Shown here: positions 40,657 to 48,660 of the stretch, piece after piece
Numbering within the stretch: the first letter of the stretch is position 1
Layout of the letters: every line of letters starts with the position of its first letter
From: Chitinophagales bacterium
Lineage (GTDB): Bacteria > Bacteroidota > Bacteroidia > Chitinophagales > Chitinophagaceae
NCBI GenBank assembly: GCA_017303415.1
Contig: JAFLBJ010000001.1
Span: forward strand, 310,001-374,000
Direction of reading: 5' to 3'
Length of the DNA stretch: 64,000 nucleotides
Translations under genes and position numbers: made by a program
The notes under the pieces: generated by a model
Seen by the model: the letters and a program-made list of their open reading frames with translations, nothing else
Told to the model about the DNA's origin: nothing
The model's database searches: none

Positions 40657-40828
40657 CATAAGCCACTGAATGGATATCTAACCACTTCAAAATATAGAAG
40701 GCTGACTGTAGCCATTCAATATCCTGGATTATGATATAGGCCATCAGCCTACGGCCAATCTTATCTATTAAGTAGAATTACCTAGGCGGAATTCTTTGAC
40801 ATTTTCCGAAATAATCTTATTTTCATAC

Positions 40829-41071
40829 AAACCTTATCCAGTTCCTACCAAATTTACCACTCCTCCCGGAAAACATTATTACTGAATCATTTAGAAACTT
40901 GGTCTGTGACTGAGGGGCACGAAGTGTGCAGTATTCAGAACTGAATTTTGGAAAAGCCTCATTCTAGATTAGAGAAAAGGAAATACAACAATACAACCAA
41001 CAACCGAGTGATAATTAAATGATCAATGATTTTTAACCAACAGCTAATTACATAAATAAACGCGTTAGCTG
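40829..41071 (+). promoter_or_regulatory. Leader of cassette array 2, attI-like candidate
   Basis: Homologous to 27588-27850, sharing ACCTTATCCAGTTCCTACC, a 29-base identical block (40898-40926), CTGAATTTTG, GGAAATACAACAAT, GATAATTAA and the end CAGCTAATTACATAAAT then CGCGTTAGCTG. Cassette 1 of array 2 begins at the CGTT. The rest of the 40657-41080 gap holds nothing recognised. Confidence 0.6.
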
Positions 41072-41080
41072 CGATTTTAT

Positions 41081-42019
41081 ATGACACAAGACATCAAATT
41101 TAAATACGAAGTATCCTTCTCTTTTTTACAAAAGGATGAAGCGATTGCTTATGAAGTTAACGACCTAATTCAGGATAGAATTGAGACTTATATCTATTCT
41201 AAAAAGCAAGAGGAATTAGCAGGCACTGACGGAGAAAAAAAGTTTAATGATGTATTTTTTAAAGACAGTCGTGTTGTTGTTCTTCTCTATCGAGATGGTT
41301 GGGGTGAAACACCCTGGACAAGAATTGAAGAAACAGCTATTAAGAATAGGGCTTTCAGTTCGGGTTGGGATTTCCTTTTATTAGTAAATCTTGACAAGAC
41401 CTCAAATCTTCCAGCATGGATACCTAAAACTTATATTTGGTTTGACTTTGAAAGATGGAAATCGGAAGGACTAGCTCCAGTAATTGAACAAAGGGTAAAA
41501 GAAGTCGGTGGACACGTAAGACCAGAATCAATAGAAGACCGAGCTGCCAGATTCAAAAGACTTAGAAATGCAGTAAAAGAAAGGGAGCGTTTCTTTATTG
41601 TTGGTAATCCAATTGCTGAATCAGATGAAGAGGCAAAGAAAATTATGCAATTAATGAGGGACACTAAAACTACACTTGAAGACCCTGATTCGCACCTCCA
41701 TTTATCGACTTCAGAACGAAGAGAGGAAATGTATGAGTTCGGACATGACAGCTACTACCTATGCTTTAATTGGCATAACGGATATTACGAAATAAAGGCT
41801 AGAAAACTACTGGTTACAATTTATGAAAAGTTGGGGCATTATGGAATTAATGAAGGGGAACGTAAGTTTAAGCAAGTCTCTTATAAATTTGACAGGGACT
41901 TTTCTGGCAATAATGTTTGGACAGACGGCAGAAAATCTTTTTCATCAAACGAACTAGTTAATATTTGGGTAGCTGAATATTTAGATGTTCTATCTAAACG
42001 GGAGAAAAACCGCAGCTAA
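41081..42019 (+). CDS. Array 2 cassette 1: TIR-domain protein
   Basis: The protein has 312 residues. Residues about 5-140 form a TIR domain: YEVSFSFLQKDEAIAYEVND (cf. FISYs.kD), KFNDVFFKDSRVVVLLY, then W79-T-R-I-E83-E84-T-A (catalytic glutamate position). The usual TIR C-terminal AWIPKTYIWFDFERWK is present. The remaining 170 residues (PDSHLHLSTSERREEMYEF, SYYLCFNWHNGYYEIKARK) are not recognised and may be a sensor. TIR proteins of this kind cleave NAD+ in anti-phage defence. Its stop overlaps attC site 11. Confidence 0.82.
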   Translation: MTQDIKFKYEVSFSFLQKDEAIAYEVNDLIQDRIETYIYSKKQEELAGTDGEKKFNDVFFKDSRVVVLLYRDGWGETPWTRIEETAIKNRAFSSGWDFLLLVNLDKTSNLPAWIPKTYIWFDFERWKSEGLAPVIEQRVKEVGGHVRPESIEDRAARFKRLRNAVKERERFFIVGNPIAESDEEAKKIMQLMRDTKTTLEDPDSHLHLSTSERREEMYEFGHDSYYLCFNWHNGYYEIKARKLLVTIYEKLGHYGINEGERKFKQVSYKFDRDFSGNNVWTDGRKSFSSNELVNIWVAEYLDVLSKREKNRS

Positions 42020-42193
42020 CATTGCATTGGCAATATGGCGGAGCGACGAATATATACTCAGCTTCGGCTTCAGCAGACGAATAACGCCGAGCAGCAGAAT
42101 AAACAATGAGCTTTTGTATTTTTTATCAACATTGGTTAGGGGCAGACGGAACACAGAATACCGCCACATCGCCAATGCTTCAACGTTATATGC
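42011..42193 (+). repeat. attC-like site 11
   Basis: Left CGCAGCT-AACATTGCATTGGCAATATGGCG; right CGCCACATCGCCAATGC then TTCAA-CGTT-ATAT. Arms are nearly identical to site 7. CGCAGCT is complementary to AGCTGCG at the start of this cassette. Confidence 0.87.
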
Positions 42194-42236
42194 ACGCCAA
42201 TTGAACCTTCACGTTAAAAAAGAATCTCATTAAAAT

Positions 42237-44933
42237 ATGAACACATTAGAAATAAGACTGTCCCAAATTGACCCAAACCTTTTCTCTAAGTTTGAAGAAT
42301 CAAAAAGGGAAATAAGTTTAATGCTTGGCAAATACTCGAACAATTTCCCCACTTACACAGACCACTCTAGTCATCACACACTAGAAGTTTTTAAAATAGC
42401 CGCTGAATTGCTATCAGATGAGGAGATTGAAAATTTAAACGCCGATGAAGTATATATTTTATCAATGGCTTGTTTACTTCATGATGTCGGTATGTGTGTG
42501 CCTGAACAGCGAATTAAAGAAATATCAGATTCAAATGACATATTAGCTTATAAAGATTCTCATCCAAATTTGTCTGTGGAAGAATTTATTAGGGATATTC
42601 ATCACCAATTGAGCAACAAATTCATTTTGCAAGAATGGCAAATGTTGAAAATTCCTAGTCTAAAATATGCAAAAGCAATCGGTTTGGTTGCAGAAGGACA
42701 CCGGAAGGTTGATCTTAGTAACTTTGAAATTTACGATCCGCAATATTTTGCAAAAAGTGGCAAGGAGTTTGTCTGTATGCCCTATTTAGCTTGCATACTA
42801 AGGATTGCCGATGAATTAGACATAACTAATTCTAGGACGCCAAAGTTACTTACGAAATATTATATGCCTAATAACTCAGTGAGCATTCGGGAGTGGACAA
42901 AACATATTGCAACATCTCAAAGAAATTATTTAACGAATAAAGTGATTTTTGAAGTTGACTGCTCTGACCAGAATATTTATGCCGCATTGCAAGATCAATT
43001 TGATAAAATACAAAATGTGATAAATTATTGTCAGAAAATTGTAAGATCAATACCTTATGTAAAGACAAAGCCATATTCCCTAAATCTTTCTCTTGTAGAT
43101 GTAAAATATAATTTCATTGGCTTTCATCCCAAGGGAATTAGATTTTCATTTGATGTGCAAAACGTTGTCACAGCTTTTATTGGCGAAGATCTTTATAAAG
43201 ACAAGTTGACATCATTGAGAGAAGCGATTCAGAACTCAATTGACTCTTGTAGATATAAACAGAAAGTTCTGAAAGAAGTCTATTCTCCATCATTGAAGAT
43301 TTATGTCCATCAAGAGTATTTAAGAATTGAAGACAATGGAGCTGGAATGGATGAGTTCATAATCGAGAACTTTTTTGGTAGGCTTGCAAGTAGTTTTTAT
43401 GAGCAAGAAAAAATTAAAACACAATTTGAAGCAATTGGTCAATTTGGAGTAGGAGTATTTTCCTATTTTTTGTTGAGTGAATATATTGACATCGAAACTA
43501 AGACCGCCAAAAGTAGCACTGTGAAATTTAGATTTGATAAAGATCCAAAGAGTTATTTTCATTTTTACGACAAATGGGAAAGAACCACTCCAGGTACGAC
43601 AATAACTCTCTATTTAAAAAAGGAAATAATTGGAAGATTATCTTTTGTAATCATCGAAAATTATCTAAAAAGAGTTTTTAGGCATATTGAAATTCCAATT
43701 GAGGTTAGCGGCGAGAATAATAAAAGTGTAATAGAATTTCAAGGCTATGAACTAGATTCAGACAAGGAAATAAAGGAACGACTAAAACTTCAAGATAAAA
43801 AATTAAGCTCTCAAGTAAAGTCTGTCAAAGCTGAAATCGATGATGATGATGTTGAAGGGACATGCCTATTACTAATAGGGAAAGATTATCTGGATACCTT
43901 TAAATATCATAGCTTCTTCGATTCAGATCAATTTAAAACATTCAAACATGGACATTTTCTTAGCCAAATCTCAGTTTCGCAAAAAGGAATTTTTGTAAAC
44001 AATTATACATCCTCATCACTAACCATGCTCATTGGCGATATAAACTTAAAGAAGAAAATCAAGATAAATATTGATAGAAACGAATTTACCAATGAGGAGC
44101 AGGTTCACAAAATAATTCAGAAGTTTGAAATCATAATTTTAAATAAAGTTTTTACATTATTAAATGACTGCTACATTGATAATACTGAAAAAGTTCTTGT
44201 ATCAGATTCTTTCATCAGCAACTACTTAAACTTTGACCCTGATCTCATAAATCAGCAATATATAGATATTATTATTACTTCTATTTATGTAAAAGTATTT
44301 TACAAGAATAGAACAAATATTTTAAATTTAAAAAGTCTCTTCAGCTTGAAAGATGAAGTGATACTGGTGTCTGACGAAGAAGATAGTTCCAGAATTTCAA
44401 AGGAAACAGGCAGACCTGTTTTAACAGCAAATGAATCCGCATATGTCGGTATTTATAATGATTTAAGTAGGTTGCTGTTAAATTTTTTGGGGTGTACGGA
44501 TTATATTTTATTCCACCATGGAAGATATTATAAAGTATTTCAACAAAGTCGTGATTCAATGTACGATTATCATATAAAACAGCTACATGACCTTTTAGGA
44601 AATAATTACTTTGATTTTTCGAAAATAAATTCTCCTAGACTAGTAGTAAATATATGGAAGAATAAGACCGAAATTACGAACTCGTACTTTCACGATGGAG
44701 AAATCTATTTCAATTACAACCATTCGTTTATAGCATATATTATCTCAAATTATAAAGAAATAGGCAGTAGTTCTGTATATCGAAAGATCATCAAATCTGT
44801 ATTCAGGTATCTGCAAGAATTGAGTCAAGGAGAAATTAAAAATGAGAATTTAAAAAAACTGAATGAAATAATTCAGCCATTGAATTCAATTTGTAAAATA
44901 AAGAATTTCAAATCTTCTGATTTTGATTTTTAA
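42237..44933 (+). CDS. Array 2 cassette 2: HD-domain / HSP90-type ATPase fusion
   Basis: The protein has 898 residues. Near residues 35-240 is an HD phosphohydrolase-type region: TDHSSHHTLEVFKIAAELL (H46/H47) and MACLLHDVGMCVPE (H82-D83), with further IADELDITNSR. Near residues 320-470 is a GHKL ATPase: SLREAIQNSIDSCR (N-box), EDNGAGMDEF and AIGQFGVGVFSYFLLSEYID (HSP90-type glycine loop). The last about 400 residues are unassigned. This HD plus HSP90-like layout recalls single-protein defence systems with a HATPase (for example Tiamat). A nucleotide-sensing or nucleotide-degrading defence role is inferred. Confidence 0.75.
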   Translation: MNTLEIRLSQIDPNLFSKFEESKREISLMLGKYSNNFPTYTDHSSHHTLEVFKIAAELLSDEEIENLNADEVYILSMACLLHDVGMCVPEQRIKEISDSNDILAYKDSHPNLSVEEFIRDIHHQLSNKFILQEWQMLKIPSLKYAKAIGLVAEGHRKVDLSNFEIYDPQYFAKSGKEFVCMPYLACILRIADELDITNSRTPKLLTKYYMPNNSVSIREWTKHIATSQRNYLTNKVIFEVDCSDQNIYAALQDQFDKIQNVINYCQKIVRSIPYVKTKPYSLNLSLVDVKYNFIGFHPKGIRFSFDVQNVVTAFIGEDLYKDKLTSLREAIQNSIDSCRYKQKVLKEVYSPSLKIYVHQEYLRIEDNGAGMDEFIIENFFGRLASSFYEQEKIKTQFEAIGQFGVGVFSYFLLSEYIDIETKTAKSSTVKFRFDKDPKSYFHFYDKWERTTPGTTITLYLKKEIIGRLSFVIIENYLKRVFRHIEIPIEVSGENNKSVIEFQGYELDSDKEIKERLKLQDKKLSSQVKSVKAEIDDDDVEGTCLLLIGKDYLDTFKYHSFFDSDQFKTFKHGHFLSQISVSQKGIFVNNYTSSSLTMLIGDINLKKKIKINIDRNEFTNEEQVHKIIQKFEIIILNKVFTLLNDCYIDNTEKVLVSDSFISNYLNFDPDLINQQYIDIIITSIYVKVFYKNRTNILNLKSLFSLKDEVILVSDEEDSSRISKETGRPVLTANESAYVGIYNDLSRLLLNFLGCTDYILFHHGRYYKVFQQSRDSMYDYHIKQLHDLLGNNYFDFSKINSPRLVVNIWKNKTEITNSYFHDGEIYFNYNHSFIAYIISNYKEIGSSSVYRKIIKSVFRYLQELSQGEIKNENLKKLNEIIQPLNSICKIKNFKSSDFDF

Positions 44934-44950
44934 GATTTTTAGGAAGGCCT

Positions 44951-45148
44951 GAATATAACATGGGGTTTTTGCAAGTTGGGAAGACGAATAAATCCTCAGC
45001 TAATTGCAAATCCAAGCTTCAGTTCAGGCTTGACGAATAACTATCATCTTTTGTACTTAACTTCAACAACATATTTTCTATCAGCAGCGGTTATGTGCGG
45101 ACGGAATACTAATTCCCAACCTGCATAAAGCCCTGTTCGTTGTGCTTA
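44951..45148 (+). repeat. attC-like site 12
   Basis: Left ATAT-AACATGGGG-TTTTTGCAAGTTGGG; right CCCAACCTGCATAAAGCCC then TGTT-CGTT-GTGC. The right arm matches that of site 4. Contains GACGAATAAATCCTCA and CAGCAGCGGTTATG. Confidence 0.83.
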
Positions 45149-45153
45149 ATATT

Positions 45154-45922
45154 ATGAGACCGTTCAATAACTATATCCCTTTCCTTGAGTTAAAAGAAAA
45201 ATTAGGACTAAAAATAACTAATCATTTAGTTGGGCTTGAAAGAACAAAAAAAGATGACAAGCAAAAAATTTTAAAACTCTGCCACATAGGAAAATTATTA
45301 GCAACTTATTACTCCGACTTTAACATCATTGAAGTTCGTGAAAAACCAGATTTTTTAATCTCTAATGGGCAGACAGCGATTGGTCTTGAACACGAAGTAA
45401 TTTTAGATTCTAAATCAAAAGAGAAAGAAGGTTTTTACGAGAACATTTGCCAAAAAGTAGAAGCAAAACTTAAAGAAGAATCTGACTTACCTAATTTCCT
45501 TGTGAATCTATATTTAAAAGAAAACATCAGCTTAAAACTTCAAGACAAAAAAGTCTATAATTGATGAGTTTTGTGAAATAGTTAGACAAATTGTGTTAAC
45601 AGGTGAAATGCAAGAGAATGATTTTGTCGAAAGAGCTATAAAAATGAGACACTCAGGAAAGAGTGTTAATCCAAATTTTGGTGCATACTGGCAAAAATCA
45701 ATAACAGAAAATTTGATTTTGGAATTTATTGAGAAGAAGGAAAGCAAAATCGATGTATATAAACAAACTTCAGTGCCGCCACAATGGTTAGTTTTAATAA
45801 TTGGCAGCAATGGACAGAGTTCATTTGAGGTCAATACTCTTTTTAAAGTTGCCATAAAAACTAAGTTTGACAAAGTGTTTCTTTATGAGGACTTTGACAA
45901 TAAGTTATACGAACTAAAGTAG
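45154..45922 (+). pseudogene. Array 2 cassette 3: frameshifted gene
   Basis: The first frame runs from the ATG at 45154 (MRPFNNYIPFLELKEKLGLK) to a stop at 45564. The reading then continues without a break in the +1 frame (KSIIDEFCEIVRQIVLTGEM) to 45922. The switch is at an A6 run (45547-45552), so one extra A explains it. The joined product would be about 255 residues, with a KPDFLIS...GLEHEV pattern in the N-terminal half that is vaguely nuclease-like. No family is recognised. This could be a real mutation, a sequencing error or, less likely, programmed slippage. Confidence 0.7.
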
Positions 45923-45940
45923 TGTGGTCCGCCAATACTA

Positions 45941-46140
45941 CGCCCAACAAAAATATTTGCAAATGCAGGGCTGGACATTGTAACATCGCCTATCTGTAAG
46001 TATCAGCAGCGGTTCGGGCTCCACGTTCAATGTTCAGCTTTGGTTCTTAACTTCAACAACATAATTTCAATTGAGTATTTGTACCGAACTAGCCAATCAC
46101 TGAATTTCCTGTCTTCGCAAATACTCGAACGTTGCACGAG
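45941..46140 (+). repeat. attC-like site 13
   Basis: Left CGCCC-AACAAAAATATTTGCAAATGCAGG; right CCTGTCTTCGCAAATACTCGAA then CGTT-GCACGAG. The stem pairs ATATTTGC with GCAAATA. Outer ends match the cassette start only in part. Confidence 0.75.
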
Positions 46141-46190
46141 AGTTTAACTGTCGGCAGTAGCCGGAAATTGATTATAACTTTACACACCCA

Positions 46191-46853
46191 ATGTATCGAA
46201 TAGTTTTAGTTTGTACAAATCATTCCGAGCTAGGAAAATGTAATTCTGAGGAATTATATAAGATATTAGAGTCACTTCGACCTGATGTGATTTTTGAGGA
46301 ACTTCCGCAGGATTTGTTCGATAGGTTTTATAAGGAAAATTCAATTCCATGCGAACCCCCAGAAATAAAAGCTGTCAAAAGGTACATACGGAAGTACCCC
46401 GTAAATAACCTCCCAGTTGACTCGCCATCAAGTAATCTGTTATCCAGAAATGACATAAATTTCATGTTCAAAATCTTAAATAATCATTATAGCTTTACAC
46501 AACTGGAAGAAACCCAACGAAAGCAGATGTTTGAAAAAGGGTATTCTTTCCTTAATAGTAAAGAAAATGAAGTGTTAACTGAGTCCAAAAGGTCTCTATC
46601 TAAAGAATTACTGGAGTGTGATATAAATCGAAGAAGGTTGTCTCAGATACATAGGGCGTTTTATGAAGAGCAACATCAACGCGAGTACGATATTTTGAAA
46701 TGTGTTCACTATCACAGTCAGAGGCAATTCTACAATCAAGGTGTATTGTTACTTGGATCAGGGCATCGCAGTTCAATGAGAGAAAAAATCGAAGGTTATA
46801 GCTCTATTAGTGATATAAAATTGAGCTGGACATTTTTTGGTGATGCAAACTAA
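46191..46853 (+). CDS. Array 2 cassette 4: TraB/TIKI-like protein
   Basis: The protein has 220 residues. The opening VLVCTNHSELGKCNSEELYK and LRPDVIFEELPQDLFDRF, with the closing GVLLLGSGHRSSMREKIE, match the TraB/PrgY/TIKI superfamily pattern (strand-H, PD..fEE, GxGH), whose members include metallopeptidases and pheromone-shutdown proteins. It is short and lacks membrane helices, so it may be a soluble divergent member. The two cassette ends (GCACGAG and TCAACC) do not match well, so the cassette may have been rearranged. Confidence 0.5.
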   Translation: MYRIVLVCTNHSELGKCNSEELYKILESLRPDVIFEELPQDLFDRFYKENSIPCEPPEIKAVKRYIRKYPVNNLPVDSPSSNLLSRNDINFMFKILNNHYSFTQLEETQRKQMFEKGYSFLNSKENEVLTESKRSLSKELLECDINRRRLSQIHRAFYEEQHQREYDILKCVHYHSQRQFYNQGVLLLGSGHRSSMREKIEGYSSISDIKLSWTFFGDAN

Positions 46854-46857
46854 ACCT

Positions 46858-46992
46858 TCAACCAACATTGGTCTTTGCGATATGGCAGGATAGGACATAG
46901 CAGAGCTGTGGATCATTGTTCAACTTTTGAATAACTTACCCAGCGACATTAATATAGACTATCGTCACCTCGTAAAGCTTCAGGCGTCGGGG
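46858..46992 (+). repeat. attC-like site 14, degenerate
   Basis: Left TCAACC-AACATTGG-TCTTTGCGATATGGC; right ATCGTCACCTCGTAAAGCTT then CAGG-CGTC-GG. CTTTGCGATATGGC pairs imperfectly with GTCACCTCGTAAAG. The core CGTT appears as CGTC, so the site is probably dead. Confidence 0.5.
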
Positions 46993-47038
46993 CTAATGTT
47001 TAATTCGTAATTCCTTAGAGCAAATAATTAAATCACTA

Positions 47039-47332
47039 ATGGGAAACTATTGGGTAATAGAATGTAGCCGCCATATAGCGACTCTTTACTCAGGCAAAGT
47101 AAAGACAACAGAAATCTCTGAAAATAAACTAATAAAATTTCTTGAAACGCTTCTATTCAAATATGCTCTCACAGACGACGAAATATTAAAAGAATTTAGA
47201 ACACGAAAATCAGCTAAGCATACAAGGTATTTGACAATTAGAAGACAAAACAATAAACTGGGCGAACCACTTTCGATTTCATTCTCGGGACATATTGCTG
47301 ACATAAATGTTGATGCTTGGCTAAGCGACTAA
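47039..47332 (+). CDS. Small protein of unknown function at the array end
   Basis: The protein has 97 residues, with no signal or membrane helix. It has a beta-rich start (GNYWVIECSRHIATLYSGKV), a central helix (ENKLIKFLETLLFKYALTDD) and a basic stretch (TRKSAKHTRYLTIRRQN). Just after the stop (CGACTAACAATACGACAAAC) there is a weak AAC-type left arm, so it may be the last, decayed cassette. Function unknown. Confidence 0.5.
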   Translation: MGNYWVIECSRHIATLYSGKVKTTEISENKLIKFLETLLFKYALTDDEILKEFRTRKSAKHTRYLTIRRQNNKLGEPLSISFSGHIADINVDAWLSD

Positions 47333-47379
47333 CAATACGACAAACCTAGCGATGGACATTCAATAAATACCAGCACCAC

Positions 47380-47850
47380 ATAAAGCCCCGCTGGCCTTAC
47401 TCTTCCCACCTCCAAACTCGTTCAATCCCCGCTGGCCGTAGCCTTGAAATTCAAATGTTAGCAATTTTAGTTCACCCGGCTACGGTCAATCCGATTTCCT
47501 ATCAGTCAAAGTTTATCATTGGTCAGTTTTCGAGGAGAAGATAGGGTTTCAATACGTGAAGGAGAGGTGTGATCACTCTGATCTATTCACCAAATTCAAC
47601 CCCTTTGGGGTTGCGCAAATCAAAATTCTTTACCACTGGTTGCACCGGTGGCTATTGATGGTTTAAGCCCTGCGGGCTAGTGCTAATATAAACAGTGAAT
47701 ATATTTCCCAATCCGGGAGATTTTATCCTGTCTTAAAAACCCTACTCCCTACCCATCCCAACCAGGGTGACCCCTTCAGGGTCTTATACAGGATCTCAAT
47801 GCTTTTCTACAAACAGGCGACCCCTTCAGGGTCAGGTTGATGAAATTATT
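47380..47850. repeat. Non-coding stretch with dispersed short hairpins
   Basis: The 47333-48008 gap has no gene. It holds short palindromes: AACCCCTTTGGGGTT (about 47597), CCACTGGTTGCACCGGTGG (47632), AGCCCTGCGGGCT (47668) and two GACCCCTTCAGGGTC (about 47770 and 47820). A block CTGGCCGTAG...TAGCAATTTTAGTTCA...GGCTACGGTCAATCCG (about 47433-47500) recurs at about 50073-50137, and GATAGGGTTTCAATAC occurs at about 47542 and 48530. Confidence 0.75.
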
Positions 47851-48008
47851 CGTAAGTTAGAATTAGAATCTTCCATCGAGTCAAAGAGAAAATGTAGGAT
47901 TTGCTTCAGGGCAGGAAAATTAATGAACTCCCCGCCTTAGCAATACCCGTAGGTGGTAGCCTATTCAATTTACATTGAAACCTTTTAAAAAGATAATTGC
48001 TCTTCTTT

Positions 48009-48365
48009 ATGGACCACCTAAAAAGCATAGAAAACGAATTTCACATAATACTTCCTGACGTTTACAAAAGATTTTACTATCTATGCGCAGTTTCAATGCC
48101 TGATAATTTAATTGGGACAGACCTTTTAAACAATTTCCCTTATTATCACTTAAGAAATAGTGCAGAAGAACTTTTGAAATATGATGGTGTTGACAACTTT
48201 CTAAAAAGTGAAGATTTTGTCTTCATGATCCATCAAGGATATATGTTTTGGTATTTTAAGGCGGATGGTGAAGCTGATCCAATTGTATATGGCTATTATG
48301 AAGGGAAAAATAGGCCAGATAATTTTGGGCATTTTTCAATTTTTATAAACCAATATGAAAAGTAA
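48009..48365 (+). CDS. SMI1/KNR4 (SUKH) family protein
   Basis: The ATG at 48009-48011 (MDHLKSIENEFHIILPDVYK) is used; an upstream TTG at 47997 is also in frame. It has 118 residues. The pattern E..f...LP..y..f.. at the start, SAEELLKYDGVDNFL in the middle and the closing FVFMIHQGYMFWYFKADGEA, PIVYGYYEG match the SUKH superfamily, typically immunity proteins of polymorphic toxin systems. No toxin gene is visible beside it. Confidence 0.8.
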   Translation: MDHLKSIENEFHIILPDVYKRFYYLCAVSMPDNLIGTDLLNNFPYYHLRNSAEELLKYDGVDNFLKSEDFVFMIHQGYMFWYFKADGEADPIVYGYYEGKNRPDNFGHFSIFINQYEK

Positions 48366-48657
48366 ATAATGTCACTAATTCGTATACATGCCCTCCCGTA
48401 TCCTGAATCTTCCTCCGCTGGCCTTAGTCGTCCTTCCTCCAAACTCTATCAGTCATAGGCCAATTGAATAATACCCAAACCTACCTTCCGGCCAATAATA
48501 CCGTACCGAACCCCCATTCTTCAAAACAAAGATAGGGTTTCAATACATGGAGGATCATTTTCAAAATAACTTGGCTCTTTCTCTGTATAACTGGCAAATA
48601 CTCCTTCATACCAGGGTATGACCGCCTTATCCAGTATTTTATGCCTTCTATTTAACT
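48366..48657. other. Non-coding gap with shared repeat words
   Basis: Contains CTGGCCTTAGTCGTC and GATAGGGTTTCAATAC also seen at 47.4-47.6 kb. No gene, RNA or terminator recognised. Confidence 0.5.
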
Positions 48658-48660
48658 TTG

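Noticed and set aside
45547-45553. Programmed -1 frameshift at AAAAAAG
   Set aside because: The needed shift is +1 and the zero frame reads AAA-AAA-G, not A-AAA-AAG; a plain indel is simpler.
28485-46140. Spacers as CRISPR repeats
   Set aside because: Units are long palindromes around genes, not short identical repeats with unique spacers; the Cas2-like gene has no cas1 or array.
28485-46140. Spacers as simple terminators or as retron msr/msd RNAs
   Set aside because: Terminator hairpins would not pair their outer bases across the genes, and no reverse transcriptase is present.
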